DNA of 64,000 nucleotides, taken from NCBI GenBank assembly GCA_949751835.1, contig CATKHK010000022.1, positions 62,001 through 126,000 on the forward strand, given 5' to 3'. The position numbers were made by a program, and so were the translations under genes. Positions 21,904 to 32,990 of this stretch are shown here, piece after piece (positions within the stretch are counted from its first letter, which is position 1; each line of letters begins with the position of its first letter). Origin of the DNA: Blepharisma japonicum. Its lineage: Eukaryota; Ciliophora; Heterotrichea; Heterotrichida; Blepharismidae. The notes beneath the pieces are model-generated. The model worked only from the letters and a program-made list of their open reading frames with translations, was not told the origin of the DNA and ran no database searches.

Positions 21904-22590
21904 ATGAGCGACCCTCTTACCTACAGTCAACCCAAATTACTCAGCCCACTTTCCACATCAAGCTCTCCTTACCTCCTTTTTCCCACCAAGAACAATTGGA
22001 CCATAGCGGAGAAAATACTGGAGTAGTTAGAGAATATGAAGACTGATTAGATGATGAAGAATATGCAGAATATCTGGATAATTTTAAATATAATGATGTA
22101 ATGGGTGTGGCTGAATTTTTAGTGATAATGAAGATTATGAAAGCAGAGGTTATGGTAATAAAGATGAAGAATATGAAGACGAAAGCTTAGGAGATGCAGA
22201 AGCTAACGTAGTTGAAAAAGTTAGTGTAAAAGCTGAAGCTCAAAGTGAAGTTCAAGGCGAAGGTGAAAGTGCCCTTGGATAAGTGGAATTTGAAAATATC
22301 AGAGGAAAATTTGTGAATCAGAATATGAAGTAGGAGATTTTAAATCCGGAGTTCTAGATGAAGAAGCTGGTGAAAGATGTGAAGATCAAGGCGAAGATAA
22401 CAGTGACTGCCAGAAAGCGAAATTTGATAAGATTGGAAAGAAAATTGCAAAGCAAGTGATGAAGTGACAGATAATAAATAGTAAATCAGTTGTTCTAAGA
22501 TTTAGAGTGCAAATTATGGTAAGATTACTCGAGTATAGGACAAAGAACAAAACGAAGAGAAGAATTATTATAGAAATTTTTAATTTTTAA
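21904..22590 (+). pseudogene. Decayed acidic-protein gene
   Basis: It opens with ATG and about 40 codons of Ser/Pro-rich protein (MSDPLTYSQPKLLSPLSTSS), then a stop. Coding-like composition continues in shifting frames. It is strongly acidic with many Glu/Asp/Tyr (EYEDWLDDEEYAEYLDNF, KDEEYEDESLGDAEA, EDQGEDNSDCQKAK). TGA occurs in one of these stretches where Trp would fit. At least three frame breaks or stops interrupt it. The family is not recognised. A gene with longer, atypical introns (an 18-nt gtgtgg...tag candidate exists near 22108) is an alternative but fits the 15-16 nt rule poorly. Confidence 0.4.
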
Positions 22591-22809
22591 TTTTTTACAG
22601 AAAAACTCTTACAGGAGAGGATATATAGAGAAGTAATGCAAAATTTTCGATATCGGATAAATCCAATGAGTCATGTAAAATTTTGAAGAAATAATTTTAA
22701 GCGACATGAACTTTGAGGAAATAATGAAAAACAAAGAAAGTATTATAAATTATAAATTTTATTGTATCATTAAATGGGACTTAAGGGAAAATTTTTAAAA
22801 TCACTTTAC

Positions 22810-23100
22810 AGTAACATTTTAGAAGGCATTTATCTAAGGATGAGCCTTTTATAAAGCTAGATATTGTCCAACCTTTTGATTTATGTAAAAAAATGGCTCC
22901 CAGCTCAAGCTATTTTATTCAAGCTAAGAAAAAAATGAGTAATAAGCTTATTTTTAAGACTATTAAAGTAGATCGAACATCCATGGAAAATTCTCTATGA
23001 AACATTTTGGATCATCAATAAAGAACTGACTTTAAATTTGCTGCTACGTGATTGATTTCTATACTAGTTTATCATCAAGATGAAAAGAAATAGAAATCAT
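22810..23100 (+). pseudogene. Decayed coding fragment, family unknown
   Basis: About 95 codons of coding-like sequence (FIKLDIVQPFDLCKKMAPSS, then KKKMSNKLIFKTIKVDRTSM) broken by two in-frame stops. It contains TGA where Trp is plausible (ENSLWNILDHQ). It could be the 3' part of the same lost gene as the acidic fragment upstream. No family is recognised. Confidence 0.3.
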
Positions 23101-23229
23101 TTTAAAATAATAGATCAATTAATAATAATATTGCAAAACTAATACCATGAATATTTATATATAAATCATAAATATAAAGGAAATCATCATACAATTTTGC
23201 TTTTATAAATCTACTATTATAATAATATT

Positions 23230-24972
23230 ATGGACATCAAGCTATGTTCTGAGCCAAATTGTCACTTTGAAGTCGAGTATGTATGCAAATATACTTCTCC
23301 AGCAATGCATTTCTGCAAGCATCATGCTTGAAAGCATATAGAACTGTCTAGTCAAACTCATGCACTCGAATTGATTTTTATAGACCCTTGTGAAGCAGCA
23401 AAAGAAGCAATTCTTGGATTACTTACGAAAGTAAAGTCAGAGCATATCAAGCTTAAGAGGAAAATCTTAGCATCATTTAGCCAGTATCTAATTATTTCAG
23501 AAAAGTATATAAAAATGCTTATAAAAAATCTGGATTCTTCTTCAGATGTAATTAGTAATTTCTCCTTAAAAATTGAGAAAGCCCAAAAGATATCTAAGTT
23601 AGTTCAAGACCCAATTTTAGAATTATTGGCTTTACAACCTAATGAGGCTGTTGAGAAAGTAAAAATAATGATCCCAAACAACTCAGATTGGTACGAAAGT
23701 GCAGAGTTGTTTTGCGGGTTCAGTGAGAAAATCAGAAATATTGTTGAAAACTTCATTAGAGATAAGTCTGAAGCTCATCTAAGCAAAACACTTACGAAAG
23801 TAGAAAGCATGCAAGAAGAGCACAGTAAAGCTATAAACCTAACAAATAGCCAGTTAGCAAACACAAATGATTCAATTTCTTTAAAAATAAATGAGAGCAG
23901 TGAAATTTTAAAAGAGCTTGAAAACGTAAAAGAGCCCATAAAACAAAAAACAATAAACAAGCCAAGTTTGCTTGAACCTCAAATATGCACTGTTACTAAT
24001 AATCACAACAGTAAGCTCAAAGAAACAGAAAGCTCTTTAAATACATTAGACAGCTTAAGAAATAAAACAGTTGAGATTTTGAGCAGACCAAACGATCCAG
24101 AATTAGAATTGGATTTCAGAGCAGCACGATCAAAATAGCTGGAAGATACTAATGCTTATGATCCACCAATAATGCAGGCTTACCAAGAATATATTAATGC
24201 TTATCAGCAGAAGACATCGCTTTATATGCTTAGAGATGATAATGATTACTGGGGAACTTATTTGCATATTTATAACACTGAAACTAAAACTAAAGATGAA
24301 ATCAAAATCTTGCGAGGACTGCTAAATAATACCACTTGCATAACTCAACTTCCAAATGGAAAGCTGTTCTGTTTTGGCAATGGTTCATCTTCTGGAATTA
24401 CAGTAATAATGGATGCGAAGGGTACAGTCGAAATGCTGACATATGGAACTCCTTGCTACTTATCATCATGTATCTATTTCAACAACAGCGTCTATTGTTT
24501 TGGAGGAGGAGATAATTTTTATATTTTAACTCTCTCTAGTAGATTTGATTTGGAACAAAATCGATGAATTCAATTAGCTTCAATGCCAAAAGCTGGTAAT
24601 TCTTGCAATAGTACAATATTTAATGGGAATATATTGATTTCTAGATATGAAAATAAAAATCTTTTGTTATACTCAATTGATATTGACTCTTTCTCGACTA
24701 TTCCTTATGAGTTTACAGAATCGACAAGGAAGATCCTGATCAATGCAGAGAGACTTTATTTGATTGAATGCAGTGGATCAATCTATGAAAGCGAATTTGG
24801 AAGTTGAACAAATTGAAAACAAATCAATAAATCAGCAATCTGTCATGTTCCTCTTCAAGTGTATTGTGCATATAATAAAGGAGGAATATACATTGGTATC
24901 ATAAACATTTACAATAAACCCAGCTACTACAAGTTCGATTTGAATACAAAATTAATCTCCAGTCTTAATTAA
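23230..24972 (+). pseudogene. K1: B-box/coiled-coil/kelch gene with one in-frame TAG
   Basis: It would encode about 580 residues. The N-terminal zinc-binding cluster (C-x4-C, CKYTSPAMHFCKHH, H) is B-box-like. It is followed by coiled coil (about 50-260), the family linker (TLDSLRNKTVEILSRPNDPE to YINAYQQKTSLY) and kelch-like repeats (TQLPNGKLFCFG, YFNNSVYCFGGG, FDLEQNRWIQLASMPKAG). A TAG at 24136-24138 interrupts the linker where intact paralogues have Tyr or Phe, so a Tyr-to-stop change is likely. Several TGA codons are read as Trp. All frames before and after the TAG agree, so it is either a recent pseudogene or two separate proteins. It lies far from its relatives at 48.7-64 kb. Confidence 0.7.
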
Positions 24973-25902
24973 AATATTATTTTTTTCAATAAAGATTGCT
25001 TAAAGTATTTGCAAAACATACTAGGTAAGTATTAAATCTGTAAACTTGGAAAATATTAGTATTAATTAAATCTCTAGTATAAATATACTGTTTCTAGTTT
25101 TTTTAGATCCTTTTCAAATAATTTTCATTCTACACTAAGATTTTATGGCTTAAATTAAGCTTTAAACTCGATTTTTAGATATATATTGATTTCTGACACT
25201 CTTTTATTTAATTCAGATATCCCCAGACTTGAATTTAAACTTATAATATCATTTTCTTCCAATTTTCATTCAATAAAGAATTTTTATATAGTCTACTGCA
25301 AGTAGAGCCAATTCTACAGGAGATATAAGTATTTAGTTAATACGAATTAAAAAATTTTGGGTATATGGGAGGTTGCACCCTAAATATTTTTGGCTTAAGA
25401 AATCTTATTTTTAGGAAAAATTTATTAAGGTAATTTAAATCCAATATAGCATAAAACTTTTAAGTTAAAAAAGGCTGTAGTAATAAGTAAAATAAAGATC
25501 TTTAAAAATAGATAAAGACAATTTTTCTACAAAAATTAAATTATTATCGTTCGAAAAATTAAATAACTTTAAGTCTTTCATGTGGTCTAGAATGGAGATC
25601 ATTGTTCAAGATTTAAAGCTTTAATAAATTTTACCCATTTTTACTGGAATTTCGAAATTTTATCTGTTGTGAAAATTCCTTTGCTATTATTAACTAATAA
25701 TAGTATCACTCTGTTTTAATTGCAGAATATTAATCCTTTCAGACTCTGCACAGGTTATACAAGTTCATAATTAATGTTTAAAAAGGAATTTCCCACCTAA
25801 GGTAGCTTTTAATTTGTGGCAAAAGATTAATAATAAATTTATATTCTATTTTTTTATTAAATATTCTTAGCTTGAACTAAAGCTAGTAAAAGTAACCATC
25901 TT
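24973..25902. other. 930-bp AT-rich spacer between K1 and the RING array
   Basis: No frame of note, RNA gene or family relic was recognised. It separates plus-strand K1 from the minus-strand receptor-RING array; both transcription units end into it. Confidence 0.4.
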
Positions 25903-27907
25903 CTAATGAATTTCTTCATTACAGTTAGGGCATCTCGCATCTTCACCTTTCCTATCTGTCCACTCCTTTAAGCAATATTTGTGGAAAATATGTTTGCATT
26001 TTGTAATTTTCATATTTTCTTCTGTAATTCCATCAAAGCAAATTGAGCAAACTGAGTCTCCAAAAACCCATAATCTGAAATACTTAGAGAGATGTTTTGA
26101 ACACTAATTGGCCTACTGTTTTCAGAACCAATTTCACCTTCAGAATTACTTTGATTAGGGGAACTAGTATCACTATAAGAAGAATATATATGTCTAGGCA
26201 ATCTGATCTCAAAGTTACTATTAAGTGAAGGAGCCCGTTCAGAATAAATTCCATTATTAGAATAAAGTTCAACATTAGAAATAATGTCACTTTCAGAAGA
26301 AGGCCCATGCATACGCATTGACAAAGGAAGAGGCAATGGAGGTAAGTGATGAGGGGGAACTATGGAACGCAAGGGAATTAGGGGGCTAAGGGTGATGAAG
26401 GACCTAAGGGATGCGAGGGACGTGAAGGAGGTAATGGATGTGAGGGAGGCAAAGAACGCGGGGGATTATGAGTGCTATAGGCAGCGAGCTCCAGGATTTC
26501 TAAGGAGTTCTGACTTTCTCCGTCATTATATAGCGTATCTAGGTACATGATAAAATAGCGACAGCCGATACAACAGCAAACGCAACTAAATAAAAATTAC
26601 CAAGAACAACATCCAACACAGCTAAATACTGCAATTAAAATTATAGAGGTTTGGCTTAAACCTTCATCGTTACCAGAACTGTCAGAACTACTATAACTAC
26701 AAACAAGAGTGTGAACGTCATTGCAAAAATCATACAAACTGTTGCAATCTTCAAAATCATTGAAGCAAGAGTCTGCTTTACAATTTTTATTGCAATAATT
26801 ATTGCTTAAATTGTCTATTGTGCAGTCCTCACTGCAGCTATTATTACAGAGATATGATGAAAATTCAGCATAGTCGCATATGTGAGTCTCAAAGCTGTCT
26901 ACTTCATTTCGGCCCAGATCAATATGGCCTACAGAGATTCTTGGCATATTTCCACTATATTTTTCCCGTTGGATTCGGAGAAAATGATTATCTCAATAAT
27001 TATTATATCCATTTAATATTCAGGAAGAATCAATAATTTTCTGGATTTTTTCTCAGTCAATTTTGAGCCAGTTAAAAATATTTCTACTACAAGTTGTTGA
27101 ATAATCGTTGGAGCAAGAATTTGCTATTTCATATAAAAATATAGCAAAAGCGCTTAAATATAGATTATTAGTAATCGTATAATTAAGCAAAGCAAGTTCT
27201 AATAGAGTTCTATCAATCATATCTCTTCCATTAGCATTATTTACATCATCAATCATACAGTATTTATAATTGGAATAGCAATCATATGAGCTGCAATTAT
27301 CACAGTGATATGAATAATTAAAAGTAAGTTCGATATTCACTTCGTTTGCAGTGATAGGTATTAGATATGTATAAAAATTTTCAATAAACGCAGCATCATA
27401 AAAATAATTTCCGCTAAGCGCAATAGTAATATTTGGTTTTTCTGAATATATTCAGTCACGTTCAAAATTAACATAAATTAAACCCTGTTTAATTTTTCTT
27501 CATATATCAATATACTCATTTGAAATTCCAACTGCAAATATTGTGCTACGAATATCCGTTGATATCGAAACAGTATATATGCTATATTTAGACATATTCA
27601 GGACAAAAATGACACCTTGAGCTCCTCTTTCTTCGGCAATATCAACAACAGTCGAATAATCACAAGTAATATTCATAATAGCAAAGACTGTGTAGTTAAT
27701 AAATTGAGGCCATGAGCTTTCATCACATGGATTTGTATCATTTGATAAAAATCCTACAGTACCTTGAGTATGTGATGGAAATTTTCTAAAGTTGGCTGTA
27801 ATAGATGGGACGATACCATCAGGATAAAGCTTAAATAATTCTGTAGGAAATGAAACTTTTAGAGTACAATGCACTGTAATAAAAAATAAAAGTAGGATTT
27901 TTATCAT
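25903..27907 (-). pseudogene. Copy A: VSR-like/LNR/TM/RING gene, frameshifted
   Basis: Exon 1 (27907-26601) is an open frame: signal peptide (MIKILLLFFITVHC), PA domain (EERGAQGVIFVLN, IFAVGISNEYID), a Cys-rich VSR-like region (CDNCSSYDCYSNYKYC to GRDMIDRTLLELALLNY), an LNR (CTIDNLSNNYCNKNC, DFEDC) and a membrane segment. Exon 2, after the 15-nt intron, has a Pro-rich part, a Ser/Glu-rich part and a type-I RING-H2 (CSICFDGITEENMKITKCKH). Compared with copy D, exon 2 has one frame break in the Pro-rich part and a one-base loss just before the RING (DYGF, then out of frame). The total coding length is not a multiple of three. It is probably a pseudogene, or exon 2 is mis-assembled. Confidence 0.75.
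26586..26600 (-). other. 15-nt intron, copy A
   Basis: On the minus strand it reads gtaatttttatttag. It is identical in sequence and position to the introns of copies B, C, D and F. Removal keeps the membrane segment open. Confidence 0.85.
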
Positions 27908-28077
27908 ATTTTCTTATAAACTTTTGAAAATAGCTAATTCTTATATAAATTAGGCAAGATTTTTAGTGTAAATAATTACAAAAAAAAGGTAACGTTAATT
28001 TTTTAAGACTACCTGAATAGATATAACTTTACACGGCTGAATAAAAAATTATATTTTTAATTGAATCTTTTTATTTA

Positions 28078-28700
28078 TTAGTACCAAGTGACTTGAACCA
28101 ATTTCACCTTCAGAATTAATTTCACTATTAGAATGAATACCATAACCAAAGAAGGTAGCCAAAAAATTACTCTGTATATGTGTTGACCTCTGCAAAAGAA
28201 GAGGCAATGGAGATAAGGTAGGTCAGAGAGGCAAAGAAAGCGATTGGTAATAATTATTATCAGCAACAATACTCGGATTTCTAACAAATTTGGATTTTCT
28301 CGATTCCTATCGCATTTATGTAAGTAATTGGCAAAATAAGGGAAAAACACAACAAAAAGCGCAGCTAAATACTGCTATTAGAATTATAGAAGTTTTAAAA
28401 ATATTTATTGCTATAGCCAGAAAGAATTGCATGTCGTTACAGAAATCATATAAATCTTCTCAATCTTCTTTATCGTTGAAGCAAGAGTACTCAATTTAAA
28501 TATCTACATCAAATATAGTGCCTCGAGTATCTCTATGTATCAAAAATCTTTTAATTTTGAGCCAGAAAAATTATCACAAAAATAGCACGTTGTGCACCTC
28601 TCCTTTCAAAAATGTGAGCAATAGTTGAATAATGGCATGCTGTATTTTTAATGGCAAACACTTTAGCATAAAAACCGAGGCTATGAAATTTGTGCTCTTA
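28078..28700 (-). pseudogene. Relic 1 of the VSR-like/RING family
   Basis: A short decayed copy reading on the minus strand. Pieces of the acidic tail, Pro-rich region, membrane segment, LNR and PA domain occur in family order, but shortened and with many breaks. Equivalent relics follow genes B, C and D at the same place. All of them share the run tatagtgcctcgagtatct. Confidence 0.6.
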
Positions 28701-29265
28701 TTAATTAACATAATATTCATTGAATTTTATATATATTAAGATCTAATAAATAGCTATTTGTATATATTCCGAACAGCATTAAAAGTAAAATAGTACAAGC
28801 TTTGCTATAGTCTTCACTTAAAATTCGCTAAAGCCTTATAAATTTTTGCTCTATTTCTTCTTTTAGGCTTATGATTTTTGAAAAATTTTTATAAAAATAA
28901 TACGATCTTTTAAATTCTTTTTAAGTGACACTCTAGAATCATAACTATAAGCACTTAGCTAGTTCAGTTGAAAGATAAAAGGTCAACTCTAGCAAAGAAA
29001 CGTAAAATTCATTAGTAAACATTAATTATTAATTTTATCAGCTTCTTTTTGATTATCAAATCTTATCCTTTTGGATTTCACATATCTTAGATTACCATCG
29101 TACAAGTAGCTTCTTAGCTTCTTAAAAGTCTAAAAAGCTCATATGAATTACTATCAAAAATTTATTTTATTTTAATAAGAACTGCTTAAATTATAAAACA
29201 CAAATTTTTATGCAGAAAATTAAGCCAAAATTAATCTTTCTAACCATTTTTGTATTAAAATATGA
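28701..29265. repeat. Spacer duplicated at 40040-40678
   Basis: This AT-rich spacer downstream of copy B closely matches the spacer downstream of copy E, for example around tcttagattaccatcgtacaa, ttcttagcttc and the final tatgcagaaaattaagcc. The match shows that B and E share a downstream flank as well as a tail type. Confidence 0.55.
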
Positions 29266-31559
29266 TTACGAAAGATTTGCTCTGCACATAGGGCATCTTG
29301 CTCTTGCACCATTGTTTCCTATCCACACTCTCAAGCAACGCTCATGGAAAATGTGCATGCATTCTGTAATTCTAATATCGCTTTGATCAATATTATCTAA
29401 ACAAATTGGACAATTATGCACTTCATTTATTGAACTTCGTCTTGAGCTAGCTTGAGACGCTTGAGGAGCTGATGGTTGATAAGGTGGCAAGTTCCCTATC
29501 GCCTGTATTGCTGACTGATAAAGCTGACTTAAAAACTGCAAGATTTCTTGAGGGTTTTGCATAGGTGGTAAATTTGCATTTTGGTTATAAAGAGCAACAG
29601 CCTGTAAAATTTCTTGAGGATTTTGCACAGGAAGATGCCCAGCAAATTGATTATAAAAATAGATAGCCTGCTGGATTTCTCTCAAATTTTGTATAGGAGA
29701 TAATCTAGCAAATTGATTATAGAAAGAAACAGCCTGCTGAATTGAAAGAGAGTTTACAATAGGAGNNNNNNNNNNNNNNNNNNNNNNNNNNNNNNNNNNN
29801 NNNNNNNNNNNNNNNNNNNNNNNNNNNNNNNNNNNNNNNNNNNNNNNNNNNNNNNNNNNNNNNNNGGCATTGCATTTCGTTCCTGGCCCTGAAGATTTCT
29901 ATAAGCATTGTAACTTTGAGAAGAAGGCATATTCATAGGCCTCGGTAAAGGAAGAGGCAATGGAGATAAGGGAGGAAGGGGATTTAAGCGACGTAAGGGA
30001 ATTAAGGGAGGTAAGGATAATGAAAGGCGTGAGGGAGGCGAGGGAGGTGAGGGAGGTGAGGGAGGCAATGGAGGTGAGGGAGGTGAGGGAGGCAATGGAG
30101 GTGAGGGATGAAAAAGGCGCGAGGGGTTATGATTGTTATTGGCAGCAAGCTCCCGGATTTCTAAGGAGTTCCGATTTTCTCTAATCCTATTTGCCTTATC
30201 TAGGCAGTTGAAAAAATAGAAAGAGCTGAAGAAACAGCAAACGCAGCTAAATAAAAATTACAATCCAACAGAGCCAAACACTACAATTAAAGTTATAGAG
30301 GTTTGGCTTAAATGTCTATCGCTACCAGAACTGTCAGAATTACTATAATTACATACAAGATTGCGCACATCATAACAAAAATCATACAAAGTGTTGCAAT
30401 CTTCAAAATCATTGAAGCAAGAATCTGCTATACAATTTTTATTGCAATAACTATTGCTTAAATTGTCTATTGTGCAGCTCTCACTGCAGTTATTATTACA
30501 GAGATATGATGAAAATTCAACATAGTCGCATATATGAGTTGCAAAGCTGTCTAATTCATTTCGGCTAAGATTAATATAGCCCACGGAAATTCTTGGCATT
30601 AATCCACTATTTTTATGCAGTTGGCTTTGAAGAAAATGATTATCTCAATATTTATTATATCCATTTTGTATTCAGGAAGAATCAATAATTTGCTGGATTT
30701 TTTCTCAGTCAATTTTGAGCCAGTTTAAAATATTTCTACTACAAGTTATTGAATAATCGTAGTAGCAAGAATTTGCTATTTCATATAAAAATATAGCAAA
30801 AGCGCTTAAATATAGATTATTAGTAATCGTATAATTAAGCAAAGCAAGTTCTAATAGAGTTCTATCAATCATATCTCTTCCATTAGCATGATTTGCATCA
30901 TCAATCATACAGTATTTATAATTCGAATAGCAATCAGATGAGCTGCAATTATCACAATGAAATGAATAATTAAAAGTAAGATCTATTTTCACTTCGTTTG
31001 CAGTGATAGGTATTAGATATGTATAAAATTCTTCAATAAACGCAGTATCATGAATATAATTTCCAGTAAGCCCAATTGTAATATTTGGTTTTTTTCAAAG
31101 TATATAGTCACGTTCAAATTGAACAGTAATTTGACCCTCTTTGAATTTTCTTCATATATCAATATCAAATTTTGTAATTCCAACAGCAAATATAGTGCCA
31201 CGAAAATTTGCGTGCATAAAATCGTGATTTAAACTATTTTTGGGCATATTCAGGAAAAAAATAACACCTTTAGCTCCTTTTCTTTCTGCAATGTCAACAA
31301 CAGTCGAATAATTGCAGGTAATATTCATAATAGCAAAAACTGTATAATTAACAAATTTAGGCCATGAGGTTTCATAGCATGGATTTGTATTGTTTGGTAA
31401 AAATCATACAGAGCCATAAGCAGGATTAGGAAAATTTCTAAAGTTAGGGGTAATAGATGGGACAATACTATCAGGATAAAGCTTATATAATTCTGAAGGA
31501 GATAAGACTTTTAGCTTGCAAAGTGCTGTAATAAAAAATAAAAGTAGGATTTTTATCAT
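29266..31559 (-). CDS. Copy B: VSR-like/LNR/TM/RING protein, type-II tail, contains N gap
   Basis: Exon 1 (31559-30262) encodes a signal peptide, PA domain (ERKGAKGVIFFLN), VSR-like Cys region (CDNCSSSDCYSNYKYC, GRDMIDRTLLELALLNY), LNR (SESCTIDNLSNSYCNKNC) and membrane start. Exon 2 (30246-29266) encodes a Pro-rich juxtamembrane stretch, 22-residue repeats ([18 protein letters not shown]) and a RING-H2 (CPICLDNIDQSDI, CMHIFHERC, CPMC). A 100-N gap (29766-29865) interrupts the repeats. Reading frames on its two sides differ by one, but the same region in copy C is 164 nt, which would bring them into register. The gene is probably intact in the organism. Likely role: membrane-bound E3 ubiquitin ligase of the endomembrane system (inferred). 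Confidence 0.8.
29766..29865. other. Assembly gap of 100 N
   Basis: Exactly 100 N, a conventional placeholder size. It lies inside the repeat-encoding part of copy B, where near-identical 66-nt repeats would be hard to assemble. Confidence 0.97.
30247..30261 (-). other. 15-nt intron, copy B
   Basis: On the minus strand it reads gtaatttttatttag. Without its removal the frame ends at TAA just after the membrane segment begins. Confidence 0.87.
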
Positions 31560-31744
31560 ATTATCTTATAAACTTTTGAAATATCTAAACCTTCTATAAA
31601 TTTTACACAATTTTTAGTGTGAATAATTACAAAAAAAGGTAAAATTAAGTTTTAAAACTGCTTGAATATAGGCTGAATAAAAAATTTATATTTAATTGAA
31701 TCTTTATATTTATATTCAAGATTATTAACTTTAAACTAAAATTC

Positions 31745-32530
31745 TGAAAATTATTATCTTTTAATGAATTTGCTTATTAAAATTAGAGCATTTCGCATCT
31801 ATCTATGCCTTTAAGCAATTTTTATGAAAATATCTTCGATCTTTAATTTTTGCTAACATAAACAAATTGAGCAAGTTGCGTCTCCAAATCCCATAATTTG
31901 AATTATTTTTTAAGATGTTCTGATTTCAGAGCTACAGTCAAGTTGACGCAATTTCACCTTCGGAACTAATTTCACTAGCAGAATGAATACCATAGCCAGA
32001 AGAAGGCATCAGAAAATTACTCTGTATATGTGTTGATCTCTGAAAGGAAGAGGCAATGGAGGCTACAGTAAGAAAATTCAAAGGAAGCGAATAATAATTA
32101 TTATCAGAAGCAATACTCAGATTTCTAACTAGTTCTGATTTTCTCGATTCCTATCGCACTTATGTAAATAATTGGCAAAGTAAAGGGCAAAACACAACAA
32201 AAGCTCAGCTAAATGCTGCTATTAGAATTATAGAAGTTTTAAAAATATTTATTGCTATAGTCAGAAAGAATTGTACGTCATTACAGAAATCATATAAATC
32301 TTCTCAATCTTCTTTATCTTTGAAGCAAGAGTACTCGTTTTAAATAACTATATCAAATATAGTGCCTCGAGTATCTGTGGATACAAAACATCTTTTAATT
32401 TTGAGCCAGTAAAACTTAACACAAAAATAACACATTGGAAACCTCTGCTATCAAAAATGTAAGCAATAGTTGAATAATCATAAGCTATATTTGTAGCATT
32501 TGTCTGTAGAATTAAAACCGAAGCCATGAA
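31745..32530 (-). pseudogene. Relic 2 of the VSR-like/RING family
   Basis: A decayed minus-strand copy with RING remnants at its low end (gagcatttcgcatct, aaattgagcaagttgcgtctcc), then acidic tail, LNR and PA remnants. Multiple breaks are present. It is closely similar to relics 1, 3 and 4. Confidence 0.65.
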
Positions 32531-32990
32531 AATGTGTTCTGCTTTATATTTTTGCTAAATTATTTATATGATGCTCTGTAAAATAGTGATTTTTTATATT
32601 ATTTGTCTTCTTGTTTGCAAAATAATTCGGAAATTGTCTTTGTATGTAAGGTCTAAATAAAATGCTGCATTGTCAAAGAAGATAAACCTCTCTGATTAGC
32701 AGTTGATTATAATTAAAATTCGCTGTAAGCATTTTAATGCTGCTTTTGATATTTGATAAATGATTCCGTTACTATTGCTTTAGCTATCTTTCTTTTCTTA
32801 TTGAGAATCTCAATCTCATCATCTTCAATGAGAGTTAATTAAACTCTTAAAGTTTAAAGCATAAAAAATCTTATAAAATAAATCATTTCATTATTTATTA
32901 TAAGAACTGCTTAAATTATAAAACACAAATTTTTATGCAGAAAATTAAGCCAAAATTAATCTTTCTAACCATTTTTGCATTAAAATATAA
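32530..32990. repeat. Spacer duplicated at 36240-36600
   Basis: It shares long stretches with the spacer downstream of copy D, for example gctctgtaaaatagtgattt, ttgtcttcttg and ttgagaatctcaatctcatc. The last 60 bp instead match the flank of copy B. Confidence 0.55.

Noticed and set aside
24136-24138. TAG read as Gln (older Blepharisma table)
   Set aside because: Intact genes never contain TAG internally, several end at TAG right where their domains end, and paralogues have Tyr/Phe here, one base from TAG.
26362-30184. Plus-strand frames rich in Arg/Glu/Val opposite the Pro-rich tails
   Set aside because: They are antisense readings of Pro-codon repeats in copies A and B, and no conserved domain is present.
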